A DNA stretch of 14,531 nt from an uncultured Eubacteriales bacterium (GTDB lineage Bacteria; Bacillota_A; Clostridia; Christensenellales; Aristaeellaceae), in NCBI GenBank assembly GCA_902766515.1, contig CACXEB010000208.1:1-14531 (forward strand), read 5' to 3'. Position 1 is the first letter of the stretch. Each line of letters opens with the position of its first letter. A program made the translations under genes and the position numbers. This document shows positions 7,627 through 14,464 of this stretch, one piece after another. Under the pieces are notes generated by a model. That model was not told the DNA's origin. It saw nothing but the letters and a program-made list of their open reading frames with translations, and made no database searches.

Positions 7627-7655
7627 ATTGTACATGATTTTGCGGTGTTTGGCAA
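7627..7655 (-). promoter_or_regulatory. Sigma-A-like promoter for the aminopeptidase-NYN operon
   Basis: On the minus strand, a -35 element TTGCCA (7655-7650) and a -10 element TACAAT (7632-7627) are separated by 17 bp. Each matches the consensus at 5 of 6 positions. Transcription would start near 7620, giving a leader of about 48 nt. Confidence 0.72.
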
Positions 7656-7666
7656 TCTCCGGGCAA

Positions 7667-7695
7667 TTGTTTTTTCTGGCGATCTGTGGTAGGAT
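7667..7695 (+). promoter_or_regulatory. Candidate sigma-A-like promoter for purB
   Basis: TTGTTT (7667-7672) and TAGGAT (7690-7695) are separated by 17 bp. The match is only moderate (3 of 6 and 4 of 6), but the position fits a short leader of about 25 nt ahead of the purB start. It stands back to back with the minus-strand promoter, the two -35 elements being 11 bp apart. No purine riboswitch structure was recognised in the 153-bp gap. Confidence 0.4.
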
Positions 7696-7725
7696 AGTCG
7701 CATCCTGGATGTTGAGGTGAAACGC

Positions 7726-9159
7726 ATGTCAGAATCCACTTATGTTTCCCCGCTGTCGCGCCGCTACGCGAGCGCGCCGATGCAGGCGCTGTTTTCCGAA
7801 GAATACCGGGCCACGCTGTGGCGCGGGCTGTGGATCAGCCTGGCGGAGGCGGAGCGGGAAATGGGCCTTCCGATCTCCGAAGAACAGATCAGCGAATTGC
7901 GGGCGCATGAAAAGGACATCGACCTGCAGCGCTGCCATGAGCTCGAAAAGGTGACCCGCCACGACGTGATGGCCCATATCCGCGCCTACGCCGAGCAGTG
8001 CCCGCTGGCGGCGCCGATCATCCACCTCGGGGCGACCAGCTGCTATGTGGGCGATAATTCGGACCTGATGATCTACCGTGACGCGCTGAAGCTGCTGGAA
8101 GGCCGCCTGTGCCGGGTCCTGCGCCAGCTGCGCGCATTCGCGCTGCGCTACGCCGGCCTGGCGACGCTCGCCTATACGCATTTCCAGCCCGCCCAGCCGA
8201 CCACGGTGGGAAAGCGTGCCGCGTTGTGGATGCAGGACCTTGTGCTGGACCTGGAAGAGCTGGATTTTGTCCTGGATACGCTGCGCCCGCTGGGCTGCAA
8301 GGGGACGACCGGCACGCAGGCGAGCTTTCTGGAGCTGTTCCACGGCGATGCGGAGAAGGCAGCGCGGCTGGACCGTGTGATCGTGGAGCGGATGGGCTTC
8401 CGGGAGCCGATGCCCGTCACCGGCCAGACATATTCGCGCAAGCAGGACGCGCGCATCCTGAACGCACTGGCGCAGATCGGCGCCTCCGCGCAGAAGTTCG
8501 CGGTGGACCTGCGGCTGCTGCAGCATGACAAGGAGCTCGAAGAACCCTTCGAGCAGACCCAGGTCGGTTCGTCCGCCATGCCCTACAAGCGCAATCCGAT
8601 GCGCGCGGAACGGATGACGGGCCTGTCCAGGTACCTGATCAGCAACGCGCAGAACGGCCTGACCACCGCGGCGGAACAGTGGCTGGAGCGCAGCCTGGAT
8701 GACAGCGCCAACCGCAGGCTCAGCATGGCGGAGGGCTTCCTCTGCGCGGATGGCGTGCTGATGCTCTATGAAAACATCACGGACGGGATCACAGTCAACG
8801 AAAAGATGATCGAAAAGCACATGGAAGCGGAGCTGCCGTTTATGGCTTCCGAAGGGCTGCTGATGCGCGCGGTCGAGGCGGGCGGCGACCGCCAGCGGCT
8901 GCATGAGATCATCCGGCAGGAGGCGATGCTGGCCGGACAGCGGGTCAAGCAGGAGGGTGAATCCTGCGACCTCCTGGAACGCCTGGCCCGGAATCCGGAC
9001 TTTCCGCTTGATAAGGAAGCGATCCAGGCATGCGTCGTGCCGGAGGAGTTCATCGGGATGGCAAAAGAACAGACCGAAGTCTATATCGAGCAGGCTATCG
9101 ACCCGCTGCTGGAACGTCACCGTGACCTGCCGGACGCGGACGCTGTGATCGTATTGTAA
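7726..9159 (+). CDS. purB: Adenylosuccinate lyase
   Basis: This 477-residue enzyme of the fumarase/aspartase superfamily catalyses two beta-eliminations in purine synthesis: SAICAR to AICAR plus fumarate, and adenylosuccinate to AMP plus fumarate. Visible motifs are TRHDVMAHIRAY (77-88), HLGATSCYVGDN (100-111), THFQPAQPTTVGKR (151-164) with the expected general acid His152, and the superfamily signature GSSAMPYKRNP (281-291), which holds the catalytic serine loop. Length fits the longer PurB type. ATG 7726 lies 8 nt after GAGG; a GTG at 7717 is in frame but overlaps that ribosome binding site. No other purine gene is in the window. An 80-nt spacer to the next gene has no convincing terminator, so read-through is possible. 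Confidence 0.96.
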   Translation: MSESTYVSPLSRRYASAPMQALFSEEYRATLWRGLWISLAEAEREMGLPISEEQISELRAHEKDIDLQRCHELEKVTRHDVMAHIRAYAEQCPLAAPIIHLGATSCYVGDNSDLMIYRDALKLLEGRLCRVLRQLRAFALRYAGLATLAYTHFQPAQPTTVGKRAALWMQDLVLDLEELDFVLDTLRPLGCKGTTGTQASFLELFHGDAEKAARLDRVIVERMGFREPMPVTGQTYSRKQDARILNALAQIGASAQKFAVDLRLLQHDKELEEPFEQTQVGSSAMPYKRNPMRAERMTGLSRYLISNAQNGLTTAAEQWLERSLDDSANRRLSMAEGFLCADGVLMLYENITDGITVNEKMIEKHMEAELPFMASEGLLMRAVEAGGDRQRLHEIIRQEAMLAGQRVKQEGESCDLLERLARNPDFPLDKEAIQACVVPEEFIGMAKEQTEVYIEQAIDPLLERHRDLPDADAVIVL

Positions 9160-9239
9160 AAGCTGTATGGATGCCGGACGCATGACGCCGGCTCTGACAC
9201 CGGACAGAGGACAGAAGACAGAAAGGAAGAAAACAAGCC

Positions 9240-9722
9240 ATGGATATGCTGGTCAATCTGTATGCGCTGCCTGAGGAAACGGCGGTGGAGGGCGTCCGTA
9301 TCATGCGTGTGCTGCCTCCCGACGGAAAAAAGGTGCTCGACTGGGTCGGCGCGGTATTCAGCGAAGGCTGGGTTTCGGAATGCACCGCGGCGCTCTGCCA
9401 GCAGCCGCCGACGTGCTTTATTGCCCAGCGGGACGGCGCGATCATCGGGTTCGCCTGCTATGACGCGACCGCGCGCGGATACTTTGGTCCGATCGGCGTC
9501 GCGGATGACGAACGGGGCGGCGGCATCGGGCGCGCCCTGCTGATCCGCTGCCTGCATGGCATGCGGGAGGCGGGCTATGGCTATGCCGTCATCGGCTGGT
9601 GCGATGAAGCGCAGGGATTCTACCGCGGCGCGGTCGGCGCGATCCCGATCCCCGACAGTGCCCCCAGGCAGACGGCTTACAGTCGGATGACCCGGTTTTC
9701 CCGGAAGGACGCAAAGACGTAA
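9240..9722 (+). CDS. GNAT family N-acetyltransferase
   Basis: This 160-residue protein has a clear GNAT core. CFIAQRDGAIIGFACYDA (59-76) gives the beta hairpin, YFGPIGVADDERGGGIGRAL (81-100) is motif A with the acetyl-CoA-binding GGGIG loop, and AVIGWCDEAQGFYRGAVGA (116-134) resembles motif B with the conserved FY pair. The acceptor is unknown. The start at 9240 follows AAGGA (9223-9227) by 12 nt; a second ATG at 9246 is also possible. The TAA stop overlaps the AGGAGG site of the following nagZ gene, implying coupled expression with it. It is not notably similar to the GNAT protein at 1641-2147. Confidence 0.86.
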   Translation: MDMLVNLYALPEETAVEGVRIMRVLPPDGKKVLDWVGAVFSEGWVSECTAALCQQPPTCFIAQRDGAIIGFACYDATARGYFGPIGVADDERGGGIGRALLIRCLHGMREAGYGYAVIGWCDEAQGFYRGAVGAIPIPDSAPRQTAYSRMTRFSRKDAKT

Positions 9723-9739
9723 GGAGGGCGGCAGAGGAC

Positions 9740-11227
9740 ATGGACCGGCAACTTTTGAGGAAATATCTCGGCCAGCGGCTGAGCGTGGGCTTTGACGGCC
9801 CGGTGATCCCGGACGAATACGCGCAGCTGATCCGCGAATACAAGGTGGGCAACGTGATCCTGTTCCGGCGGAATGTGGCCTCCGCCGGACAGCTGCAGCG
9901 GCTGTGCGCCGATCTGCGGGAGCTGATCCTCCGGGAAACCGGCCTGGAGCCGTTCATCATGATCGATGAGGAATGCGGCAGCGTTTCGCGCTTGGCGCAC
10001 ATCACCGCCCAGACTCCGTGCGCGATGGCGATCGGGGCGACGGATGATCCGGAGAATGCGTACAGGATCGGCCGCCTGATCGGCACGCAGCTGCGGACGC
10101 TCGGGATCAATTTCAACCTGGCCCCCGTACTGGACTGCTTCACAAATCCGGACAACATGGTCTGCGGCAACCGCTGCTTCGCGGCCGATCCGGAAAAGAC
10201 GGCGCGATTCGGGCGTGCATACATCCGCGGCCTCCGGGAAGCCGGCGTGATCGCGTGCGGCAAGCATTTTCCGGGCCATGGCGATACGGCGGTGGATTCC
10301 CATCTCGCGCTGCCGATCGTCAACAAATCGCTGGAGGAGATGCGCCGCAACGAGCTGGTGCCCTTCGCCGCGGCCATCAGCGAAGGCATTGAGGCGATCA
10401 TGTCCGCGCACGTCGTCTTCCCGGCGGTGGATCCGGCGCGCGTGCCATCCACCGTATCGAAGGCCGTAATGACCGGGCTCCTGAGGGAGGAAATGGGCTT
10501 TGACGGGCTGATCGTCAGCGATGGGATGGAGATGAATGCCGTGATGGCGCTGTACGGCGTCGAGGACGGCGTGCTCAGGGCGCTGAATGCTGGTGTGGAC
10601 ATCGCGCTGGTCTGCCATTCCGCGGCGCAGGCGGTGTCGACGATCAGCCATATCGAGGCAGCGTACGCCGAGGACGCGATCAGCGAGGAAAACCTGACCC
10701 GCAGCTTTGAGCGCATCGCCGGCGCAAAACAAAAACTGCCGCCGTTTTCGGAAACGGACGGCAGGCCGCTGGTCACCGGGGCACAGCGGGCGGCGCTTCA
10801 GGAGATCATGACGGCGTCCGTCCGGCTGCTGCACTGTCCGCAAGGACAGCCGCTGCCGAAGGTGGACGCGGAGACAGCGGTGTTCGGGACGCCTGCGCGG
10901 CAGAATGCGCTGGTGAACGACGACCTGCCGCTGGACGCCGCAGCGATTTTTGCCCGGGAGACAGGCGCGCGGTACCTGGCGGAAGCGCCGCAGACGGTGC
11001 CGGGGAAGGCGGTCGTCTTCCTGGGCCGGCATCCGGACGCGCCGAAGGTGATCGAAGCCGTTGGCCGACTGGCGGAGACCGGCGCGCAGGTGACGGCGGT
11101 TGCGCTGTATACGCCCCGCATGCTGGACGCGCTGCCGGATACGGTCTGGAAGATCTGCGCCTGGCAGTATGACGAGCTGGCCGTGAACGCCCTCGTCCGT
11201 TTCTGCAAAGGGTCAGAACAGGCTTAA
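9740..11227 (+). CDS. nagZ: Glycoside hydrolase family 3 beta-N-acetylglucosaminidase (NagZ-like), cytoplasmic
   Basis: This 495-residue enzyme has the GH3 barrel in residues about 1-335. KHFPGHGDTAVDSHLALP (175-192) is the NagZ signature, with Asp186/His188 in place of the catalytic dyad described for this subfamily, and IVSDGMEMNA holds the nucleophile Asp261. NagZ removes GlcNAc from muropeptides or GlcNAc-MurNAc during wall recycling. The segment IDEECGSVSRL (75-85) differs from the common IDQEGGRVxRL, a small oddity near the substrate site. Residues about 340-495 form a further domain as in longer Gram-positive members. There is no signal peptide, so a cytoplasmic role is likely. AGGAGG (9722-9727) and a closer AGAGGA precede the ATG. 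Its 3' end overlaps the convergent kinase gene by 15 bp. Confidence 0.9.
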   Translation: MDRQLLRKYLGQRLSVGFDGPVIPDEYAQLIREYKVGNVILFRRNVASAGQLQRLCADLRELILRETGLEPFIMIDEECGSVSRLAHITAQTPCAMAIGATDDPENAYRIGRLIGTQLRTLGINFNLAPVLDCFTNPDNMVCGNRCFAADPEKTARFGRAYIRGLREAGVIACGKHFPGHGDTAVDSHLALPIVNKSLEEMRRNELVPFAAAISEGIEAIMSAHVVFPAVDPARVPSTVSKAVMTGLLREEMGFDGLIVSDGMEMNAVMALYGVEDGVLRALNAGVDIALVCHSAAQAVSTISHIEAAYAEDAISEENLTRSFERIAGAKQKLPPFSETDGRPLVTGAQRAALQEIMTASVRLLHCPQGQPLPKVDAETAVFGTPARQNALVNDDLPLDAAAIFARETGARYLAEAPQTVPGKAVVFLGRHPDAPKVIEAVGRLAETGAQVTAVALYTPRMLDALPDTVWKICAWQYDELAVNALVRFCKGSEQA

Positions 11228-12118
11228 CGCCATCATGGCCGCGCCGCGGGAAGGCGGATACAGCGGGTCATGGATATCGATGTCCGGCCACTGGGCGCGC
11301 ATCCGGGAGATGACGCCGGCGCGGACCATCGGGTAATGCGACAGAATACCGCCGGCGAGGGCAAGCTCCCCGCCGCGCAGGTCAAAATGATGCCAAAGGG
11401 CAGCCGACAGCTCATACAGTCCGTCGGCTGCCTTTTCAGCGATCGCGCAGGCGGCCGGGTCACCCTGTTCACAGGCGGGCTGCAGCAGCCGTGCAAGCGC
11501 CGCGACGGAGCGCTTGTTGGTGGCCGGCGCGTACAGCCAGCGGATCAGCCCGCGGGTATCCTCGATCTCCAGTTCGTGGTACAGCAGGCCGGTCAGGCAG
11601 GTCTGCGGACCGCGGCCGTCCGCGGCACGCACGACCGCGGTCATGATGTCCCGTCCGATCGCGTATCCGCTGCCCGGATCGTCGATCAGGTACCCAAAGC
11701 CGCCGGTCCGGAAAATCTCTCCGTCGGTGTTCCGGCCGCAGCAGACAGAACCTGTACCGGCGATCAGCACGGCCCCGGCGCCGGAGATGGCGCCGTTCAG
11801 GGCGATTTCCTGGTCGCCGGTGATGTGGAGCTTGCCATGATATCCGGCTTCCGCCAGCGCGTTCTGCACAAAACATACCGAGTCCCGGTTGCTGAAGCCG
11901 GCCATGCCGATCGCCAGGCCGCCGCATCCGTCCAGGCCTTCCTGACGGCAATCGGCCATGAATTTCACCGCGGTGCGTACCGTATCGCGGACCGCCGCGG
12001 GATCGGAGCCGTTCGGATTCAGCGGACCGAAGTCTGCTTCGACTATCAATTTGCCGGTTTCATCCAGAATGCAGACGGCGGTTTTGGTACCGCCGCCGTC
12101 CCAGCCCGCGTAGATCAT
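11213..12118 (-). CDS. murK: N-acetylmuramic acid / N-acetylglucosamine kinase (BadF/BadG/BcrA/BcrD ATPase family), MurK-like
   Basis: This 301-residue sugar kinase has the ASKHA fold. WDGGGTKT (6-13) is phosphate loop 1, LAIGMAGF (68-75) follows, GDQEIAL (101-107) has Asp102 as likely catalytic base, IAGTGS (119-124) is phosphate loop 2, GGFGYLIDDPGSGYAIGRD (139-157) is characteristic of the family, and ELALAGGIL (251-259) is the adenosine motif. The family includes clostridial MurK, which phosphorylates MurNAc and GlcNAc at C6. Immediate linkage to murQ favours MurNAc as one substrate; a GlcNAc-only kinase is the alternative. The ATG follows AGGTGA by 7 nt. Its stop lies inside the nagZ coding end on the other strand. 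Confidence 0.85.
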   Translation of the reverse strand: MIYAGWDGGGTKTAVCILDETGKLIVEADFGPLNPNGSDPAAVRDTVRTAVKFMADCRQEGLDGCGGLAIGMAGFSNRDSVCFVQNALAEAGYHGKLHITGDQEIALNGAISGAGAVLIAGTGSVCCGRNTDGEIFRTGGFGYLIDDPGSGYAIGRDIMTAVVRAADGRGPQTCLTGLLYHELEIEDTRGLIRWLYAPATNKRSVAALARLLQPACEQGDPAACAIAEKAADGLYELSAALWHHFDLRGGELALAGGILSHYPMVRAGVISRMRAQWPDIDIHDPLYPPSRGAAMMALSLF

Positions 12119-12125
12119 GAAGAAG

Positions 12126-12131
12126 TCACCT
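12126..12131 (-). promoter_or_regulatory. Ribosome binding site of the kinase gene that contains the murQ stop codon
   Basis: The minus-strand hexamer AGGTGA is 7 nt before the kinase ATG at 12118. Its last three bases are the TGA stop of murQ, so ribosomes ending on murQ sit on the kinase start region. This supports tight translational coupling. Confidence 0.75.
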
Positions 12132-13028
12132 GCTTTCTGAATTCAGGGTCTGTGCGATGTGTCCCCTGGACCGCTGCAGCGCTGCTGCCGCCTGCGCGGC
12201 GTCCACGCCCAGCAGCAGCATGACGATGGCCGTCTTGCACGACCATCTGCACTGGTCCAGCGCCGCGCGGGCTTCGTCCTGCGTCACGCCGGCCGCGGTG
12301 GTGACGATCCGCAGGGCGCGGTTGACCAGCTTCTCGTTGGTCGCTTTCACATCGACCATCAGGTTGCCGTATACCTTGCCGGCTTTCACCATGACGCAGG
12401 TGGAAATCATGTTCAGCACCAGCTTCTGGCAGGTGCCGCTCTTCATCCTTGAGGAGCCGGTGATGACCTCCGGGCCGGGAATGGGCGCCATGGTCACATC
12501 CGCATGCCTGGACATCTCGCTGTCGGTGCAGCAGGTCAGCGCCATCACGGGCGCGCCGACGGAGCGCGCGTAGTCCATCGCCCCGATGACATAGGGGGTC
12601 CGTCCGCTTGCGGCAATGCCCACGAGCGCGTCAGCGGCGCTGAAATTGTGTGCCTTCAGGTCGCTTTCACCCAGGGTGAAGCTGTCCTCCGCGCCTTCCA
12701 CAGCGCGGATGAACGCACTGTCCCCGCCGGCGATCAGCGCCACGACCAGGCCGGGGTCGACGCCGTAGGTCGGCGGACATTCCGCTGCGTCCAGCACGCC
12801 CAGGCGTCCGGATGTGCCCGCGCCGGCATAGAACAGCCGGCCGCCTTTTTGCATCTGCGCGTCAATCAGGTCGATCGACCTGGCGATCTCCGGCAGGACC
12901 GCCTGCACCGCTTCGGCGCAGCGGTGGTCCTCCCCGTTGATCAGGGTGACCATTTCCAGCGTGGACATGCGGTCGATGTGCTCGGAAAGGGGATTTCTTT
13001 TTTCGGTATCCAAACGGCTGAGCTCCAT
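12126..13028 (-). CDS. murQ: N-acetylmuramic acid 6-phosphate etherase
   Basis: This 300-residue SIS-fold enzyme cleaves the lactyl ether of MurNAc-6-P to give GlcNAc-6-P and D-lactate in the cytoplasm. The sequence carries the family signatures: TEKRNPLSEHIDRMSTLEMV (8-27), GGRLFYAGAGTSGRLGVLDA (62-81) with AECPPTYG after it, EGAEDS (111-116), and PGPEVITGSSRMKSGT (185-199). Glu83 and Glu114 match the two glutamates reported as catalytic in the Escherichia coli enzyme. A C-terminal helical region of about 55 residues is present as usual. GGAGG (13037-13041) lies 8 nt before the ATG. It starts 15 nt after the putative anti-sigma gene and ends 7 nt before the kinase gene. No MurR-type regulator or PTS gene is nearby. 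Confidence 0.96.
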   Translation of the reverse strand: MELSRLDTEKRNPLSEHIDRMSTLEMVTLINGEDHRCAEAVQAVLPEIARSIDLIDAQMQKGGRLFYAGAGTSGRLGVLDAAECPPTYGVDPGLVVALIAGGDSAFIRAVEGAEDSFTLGESDLKAHNFSAADALVGIAASGRTPYVIGAMDYARSVGAPVMALTCCTDSEMSRHADVTMAPIPGPEVITGSSRMKSGTCQKLVLNMISTCVMVKAGKVYGNLMVDVKATNEKLVNRALRIVTTAAGVTQDEARAALDQCRWSCKTAIVMLLLGVDAAQAAAALQRSRGHIAQTLNSESR

Positions 13029-13043
13029 AGGACTGACCTCCGG

Positions 13044-13685
13044 TTATTTCTTGATGCTTCTGACCGCCGCTTCAAACGCGGCCTGCTGCATGCTGTCGGA
13101 TGAAAGCGTCACATACAGGCTGAAGGATTCAAACACAGCGTACAGGGTATGCGTATCGTCGTCCCTGGCAAAGTAAATCTGGTCATCTGACGGGCGGGAG
13201 ACGCTTTTCAGGTGGGTCAACAGCTGCGGCTCCGTGTCCGACACGACCGCCTGCAGCTCACTGCCGTTCGCGCGGAGGGTCATCTGGGCCTGGTATCGGT
13301 CCGGATCCTCCACAGACAGCCGCCGGGCGGAATCATGATCGATCGTCCAGCCGCTGAACAGGCGGTCTGCGTCCGGGCCGAACGCCTCGCGGAAGCTGAG
13401 GGTATCCGACTGCGGGAACGTTTCATGGATGCCGTTCAGATCCGCCATGCGGACGGCGGGATAGGCGGTCGGCCGGAACTGCCGGACCCCGAAGAAGACC
13501 AGCAGGAGGCAGGCCGCCGCAGCGGCGGCGTACAGGGGAATGCGCCGGAGCAGGGGAGCTTTCCCGCGGGCTTCCGACCGGCGGAGCCGCTGATTCTCTT
13601 CCAGCATCCGCCGAAGTGTTTCGTCCGACCGGGCCTTCGGGACATGCATCTGGTCCATCTGCTGACGATAGGCAGTATTTTTCAT
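13044..13685 (-). CDS. Putative membrane-anchored anti-sigma factor
   Basis: This 213-residue protein has a hydrophilic, charged, probably helical N-terminus (1-47), one membrane segment (about 48-68, PLYAAAAAACLLLVFFGV) preceded by arginines, and an extracytoplasmic domain of about 145 residues. The N-terminal pattern (YRQQMDQMHVPKARSDETLRRML) resembles cytoplasmic portions of clostridial anti-sigma proteins encoded next to ECF sigma factors; no zinc-binding HxxxCxxC motif is present. The role is inferred from topology and from its position: its ATG overlaps the sigma factor stop (ATGA, 4 nt). The C-terminal domain (SGWTIDHDSARRLSVEDPDR, then LYAVFESFSLYVTL) is not recognised and may sense an envelope signal. 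ATG 13685 is preferred over one at 13703, as the GGGGGG run at about 13695-13700 serves as ribosome binding site. Confidence 0.68.
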   Translation of the reverse strand: MKNTAYRQQMDQMHVPKARSDETLRRMLEENQRLRRSEARGKAPLLRRIPLYAAAAAACLLLVFFGVRQFRPTAYPAVRMADLNGIHETFPQSDTLSFREAFGPDADRLFSGWTIDHDSARRLSVEDPDRYQAQMTLRANGSELQAVVSDTEPQLLTHLKSVSRPSDDQIYFARDDDTHTLYAVFESFSLYVTLSSDSMQQAAFEAAVRSIKK

Positions 13686-14212
13686 GCTTTCTGATCCCCC
13701 CATTGCTGTCTGATTCTGTCACGGGCTCTGGAGAGCCGCGTTTTGACGTTCTGCTCGCTGATGCCCAGCGCCCGGGAAATTTCACGGACGGACATATCTT
13801 CGTAATAAAACAGGTGGATGATGGACCGGTAGCTGTCCGGCAGGGACTCGACGGCTTCCTGCATCAGCTCGATATCGTCGGATCCGGCATCCGCTTCCTC
13901 CATCCCGGGAGCGGAGAGCGCGGAAGGCATGCCGTCCTGTTCCTGCTCCTTCAGTCGCGTGTCGTCAAACAGCACGGTGAGCTTGAACCACAGGCTCCGA
14001 AAATGCTTCCTGCATGCGTTCTGGGTGACGCGGATCAGCCAGGCCTTCAGGTGCTCTTCGCTGCGGATGCGGTCAGAATAGCGGACCAGCGCCAGAAATA
14101 CATCCTGCTGGATATCCTCCGCCTGCGCCTGGCTTTTCGTCTGCACATACGCAATCCGGTAAACCATATCGCAATACGTATGATAGGCGGACGTCAGCTC
14201 CGCGTCGGTCAT
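13682..14212 (-). CDS. ECF-type RNA polymerase sigma factor
   Basis: This 176-residue protein contains sigma region 2 at about 8-72 (YCDMVYRIAYVQTKSQAQAE, DIQQDVFLALVRY, then HLKAWLIRVTQNACRKHFRS) and region 4 at about 115-170 (LPDSYRSIIHLFYYEDMSVR, EISRALGISEQNVKTRLSRA). It lacks regions 1 and 3, as ECF factors do, and would direct RNA polymerase to a small regulon. The ATG at 14212 fits the family N-terminus, but no clear Shine-Dalgarno sequence precedes it; the nearest purine-rich run, GGGGGGTG, is about 20 nt upstream. An in-frame ATG at 14359 lies upstream of the predicted transcription start and is unlikely. It is first in an apparent operon with the membrane protein, murQ and the kinase. 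Confidence 0.9.
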   Translation of the reverse strand: MTDAELTSAYHTYCDMVYRIAYVQTKSQAQAEDIQQDVFLALVRYSDRIRSEEHLKAWLIRVTQNACRKHFRSLWFKLTVLFDDTRLKEQEQDGMPSALSAPGMEEADAGSDDIELMQEAVESLPDSYRSIIHLFYYEDMSVREISRALGISEQNVKTRLSRARDRIRQQWGDQKA

Positions 14213-14283
14213 TCTTGTGCCGTTGATTCGAAACACCCCCCGACAGCCGGCCAGGGAGCGCCGGGCTTGTGCCCCTGACGCCC

Positions 14284-14312
14284 GAATACGGCCGCGATCC
14301 AAAACCGTATTC
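14284..14312. promoter_or_regulatory. 8-bp inverted repeat in the sigma-factor leader
   Basis: gaatacgg (14284-14291) and ccgtattc (14305-14312) are perfect inverted copies around a 13-nt loop. In the minus-strand leader this forms a hairpin with no following U tract, so it is not a normal terminator. It could be an RNA element or an operator-like dyad; function is unknown. Confidence 0.45.
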
Positions 14313-14361
14313 ACCGGTAATATCCATGAAGCCGCGAAAAGGTTACATTGAGCGGGCATTC

Positions 14362-14390
14362 AGTATAACAGATTTTCCGGGCGCTTTCAA
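14362..14390 (-). promoter_or_regulatory. Near-consensus sigma-A promoter for the sigma/anti-sigma/murQ/murK operon
   Basis: On the minus strand, TTGAAA (14390-14385) and TATACT (14367-14362) are separated by exactly 17 bp, each matching at 5 of 6 positions. Transcription would begin near 14355, leaving a leader of about 140 nt before the sigma factor start. Housekeeping transcription is therefore likely; an additional autoregulated ECF promoter was not identified. Confidence 0.75.
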
Positions 14391-14413
14391 CCGCCTCTTC
14401 GGCGAAAATGAAA

Positions 14414-14445
14414 CCCCGCAACCCGGTGCGGAACGGATTGCGGGG
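14414..14445 (-). terminator. Intrinsic terminator of the gene entering from the right edge
   Basis: On the minus strand, CCCCGCAA (14445-14438) pairs with TTGCGGGG (14421-14414), and the stem extends inward by a wobble pair and CCG/CGG around an 8-nt loop. TTTCATTTTC follows directly. It lies about 20 nt past the stop of the acidic-tail gene and 24 bp upstream of the -35 box of the sigma operon, insulating the two. Confidence 0.8.
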
Positions 14446-14464
14446 GAAAACCCGGCTCAGCTGC

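Noticed and set aside
7573..7725. Purine riboswitch or other RNA element upstream of purB
   Set aside because: The predicted leader is only about 25 nt and I found no paired-arm structure of the expected kind.
7729..9183. Minus-strand open frame of about 484 codons opposite purB
   Set aside because: It mirrors purB almost end to end and shows no family motif; a codon-bias shadow explains it.
9160..9239. gccgg/ccggc pairing after purB as a possible terminator
   Set aside because: The stem is only 5 bp with a 10-nt loop and no following T run, so it gives no convincing intrinsic terminator.
14073..14327. Possible leader peptide starting at the ATG at 14327 ahead of the sigma factor
   Set aside because: The frame runs on deep into the sigma gene in another frame without a short leader-like stop, has no ribosome binding site, and shows no amino-acid run typical of attenuation peptides.
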